Source of the DNA: Limisphaera sp.
Lineage (GTDB): Bacteria > Verrucomicrobiota > Verrucomicrobiia > Limisphaerales > Limisphaeraceae
Reading direction: 5' to 3'
Assembly (NCBI GenBank): GCA_025057755.1
Contig: JANWVC010000025.1
Coordinates: 62,001 to 126,000 of the forward strand
DNA: 64,000 bases
Part shown: positions 62,566 through 64,000 of the stretch, one piece after another
How the letters are laid out: each line of letters starts with the position of its first letter
Position numbering within the stretch: the stretch's first letter is position 1
Translations under genes and position numbers: made by a program
The notes under the pieces: model-generated
Told to the model about the DNA's origin: nothing
What the model saw: only the letters and a program-made list of their open reading frames with translations
Databases searched by the model: none

Positions 62566-63110
62566 CGGTGATTCCTTGTGATTTGGAAGGTGTGCTGGTG
62601 ATTGAACCCCGAGTATTTGGGGATGCCCGCGGATATTTTCTTGAGACCTGGAATGAGCGTCGTTACCGAGAAGCAGGGATTCCGGGACCGTTTGTGCAGG
62701 ACAACCTCTCTTTCTCGCGTCGCAGCACGCTGCGGGGATTGCATTTCCAGAATCCTGCAGCTCAAGGCAAGCTCGTGTATGTGCTGGCGGGTGAAGTCTT
62801 CGATGTCGTTGTGGATTTGCGGCGCCGTTCGCCGACGTTTGGACGATGGTACGGCGCGCGGCTTTCCTCTGAAAACAAGCGACAAATGTATATCCCGCCG
62901 GGTTTCGCCCATGGTTTTGCCGTGATGAGTGACACAGCCTTGTTTGCTTACAAATGCACTGAGTTCTATGCACCCGAGCATGAGGTGACCTTGCTTTGGA
63001 ATGACCCTGATCTGGCGATTGACTGGCCGGTTCAGGAGCCCGTCTTGTCCGAGAAAGATCGCCGCGGTTTGCGGTTGCGGGATTTGCCCCTGGAAAAGTT
63101 GTTCCCATGA
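62562..63110 (+). CDS. rfbC: dTDP-4-dehydrorhamnose 3,5-epimerase
   Basis: A cupin-fold epimerase, 182 residues, standard length. Motifs are [40 protein letters not shown] (substrate-binding Arg and catalytic His), [20 protein letters not shown], and [20 protein letters not shown], with [20 protein letters not shown] near the end. It overlaps both rfbA and rfbD by ATGA. rfbB (dehydratase) is not in view. Confidence 0.97.
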   Translation: MTVIPCDLEGVLVIEPRVFGDARGYFLETWNERRYREAGIPGPFVQDNLSFSRRSTLRGLHFQNPAAQGKLVYVLAGEVFDVVVDLRRRSPTFGRWYGARLSSENKRQMYIPPGFAHGFAVMSDTALFAYKCTEFYAPEHEVTLLWNDPDLAIDWPVQEPVLSEKDRRGLRLRDLPLEKLFP

Positions 63111-64000
63111 GTCAGGTCGTGCCTTCCATGCGCCGCATTTTGTTGCTCGGCTGCCGGGGGCAGGTCGGGTGGGAACTACAGCGCGCTTTGGCTCCGCTGG
63201 GCATGGTCGTGGCGCGGGATTACCCGGAGGTGGATCTTGCCCAAGTGGACCAGTTAGTGACACTGGTCCGGGAGACGAATCCGGATGTGATCGTGAACGC
63301 GGCCGCTTACACGGCGGTCGATCGTGCTGAACAGGAGCCGGAAAAAGCACGCCTGATCAATGCAGTGGCACCTGCTCGATTGGCGGCGTTGGCACGCGAG
63401 CGGCGCAGCTGGCTTGTGCACTACTCCACTGACTACGTATACGATGGTTCGAAGCGCACACCGTATGAAGAGTCGGATCCACCCTGTCCCTTGAACGTGT
63501 ATGGACAAACCAAATTGGAGGGAGACCTGGCCATTACCACTTCCGGATGCCCCTTTCTCATTTTTCGATTGTGTTGGGTTTATGGCACGCGAGGGCACAA
63601 TTTCTTGCTGACCATTCAACGATTGGCCCGGGAGCGGGAAACCCTCCGGGTAGTGGCCGATCAAATTGGGAGCCCGACGTGGAGTCGTTGGATTGCCGAA
63701 ACCACAGCGCAGGCACTGGGTCAGGTCCTGGCCCAGCCGGATCCGGGTCGCTGGAGTGGCATTTATCACTTGCGGGCGGCGGGCCAGACCTCTTGGCACG
63801 GCTTTGCGCGGCGGATTGTCGACTTGATGCCGGTAGCGGAACGGCGTTGTCGAGAAGTGGTGCCTATTCGGAGCGAGGAATATCCGAGTCCGGCCCGTCG
63901 GCCGGCTTGGTCTGTCATGTCATGCGAAAAGTTGTGGCGAACATTTCGATTAGCCCTCCCGGATTGGGAAACGGGCCTGCTGCAGGCCCTCGACATGAGT
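63107..64000 (+). CDS. rfbD: dTDP-4-dehydrorhamnose reductase (3' end cut by window edge)
   Basis: Not in the ORF track because no stop is reached before the window ends. The ATG at 63107 overlaps the rfbC stop. The product begins [25 protein letters not shown] (Rossmann motif GxxGxxG-like), with DVIVNAAAYTAVDRAEQEPE, NAVAPARLAALARERR, LVHYSTDYVYDGSKRTPYEE, PLNVYGQTKLEGD (catalytic YxxxK), FRLCWVYGTRGHNFLLTI and DQIGSPTWSRWIAE. These are the SDR reductase signatures of RfbD. About 298 codons are present, nearly the full ~290-300 residues expected, so only a few residues are missing. Confidence 0.94.
   Translation, partial: MSQVVPSMRRILLLGCRGQVGWELQRALAPLGMVVARDYPEVDLAQVDQLVTLVRETNPDVIVNAAAYTAVDRAEQEPEKARLINAVAPARLAALARERRSWLVHYSTDYVYDGSKRTPYEESDPPCPLNVYGQTKLEGDLAITTSGCPFLIFRLCWVYGTRGHNFLLTIQRLARERETLRVVADQIGSPTWSRWIAETTAQALGQVLAQPDPGRWSGIYHLRAAGQTSWHGFARRIVDLMPVAERRCREVVPIRSEEYPSPARRPAWSVMSCEKLWRTFRLALPDWETGLLQALDMS

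Overview
The window looks like a chromosomal segment of a GC-rich member of the Verrucomicrobiota, plausibly a flagellated Limisphaera/Pedosphaera-type bacterium. This is inferred from gene content, not from any search. The pointers are an orphan pseudopilin with the [18 protein letters not shown] signature, a decayed giant lamin-tail-domain (LTD) surface protein, futalosine-route menaquinone synthesis (MqnC), a Mn-type superoxide dismutase and a complete rod-shape (mre/mrd) cluster. I saw no tRNA, rRNA, CRISPR array or intact insertion sequence.

Layout. (1) 1-7939, plus strand: one tight flagellar operon, fliK(partial)-flgD-flgE-fliL-fliM-fliN-fliO-fliP-fliQ-fliR-flhB, covering hook assembly, the C-ring and the export gate. 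FliM lacks the usual N-terminal CheY-binding motif. (2) 8005-10515, plus: a divergent dihydropteroate-synthase-like protein, then a CHAD-domain protein with a SixA-type phosphohistidine phosphatase. (3) 10.57-14.3 kb: an apparent gene desert that I read as a heavily decayed minus-strand LTD protein. At least three LTD modules and the C-terminal tail are still legible across frameshifts and stops; 14.3-15.2 kb may be its lost N-terminus. (4) 15.2-28.6 kb, minus: a secreted esterase, a DUF374 acyltransferase, ruvA, ruvC, a fused SpmA-SpmB protein, an AEC permease, an unknown protein, NAD(P)H-hydrate repair, and two overlapping sensor kinases, one with tandemly duplicated PAS domains.

(5) 29-40 kb is mixed: fabD, mutT, ugd, TPR proteins, the pseudopilin, mqnC, and a HAD-NUDIX fusion directly upstream of folB. 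The fusion plus folB could supply the two often-missing dephosphorylation steps of folate synthesis before the aldolase step. (6) 40.3-48.1 kb, minus: mreB-mreC-mreD-mrdA-rodA-rng, the elongasome plus RNase E/G, with mpl (muropeptide recycling) divergent from it. (7) 50.4-60.7 kb: a secreted S1/P1-nuclease-like domain fused to a ThuA domain, xseB-dxs, a glycosyltransferase-glnE pair, sodA, and a lone hisH. (8) 61.7-64 kb: rfbA-rfbC-rfbD (dTDP-rhamnose), the last gene cut by the window edge.

Most operons show 4-bp ATGA overlaps. Non-coding stretches over 300 bases are listed individually. Start codons were chosen from overlap, Shine-Dalgarno spacing and family length, and are stated where doubtful.
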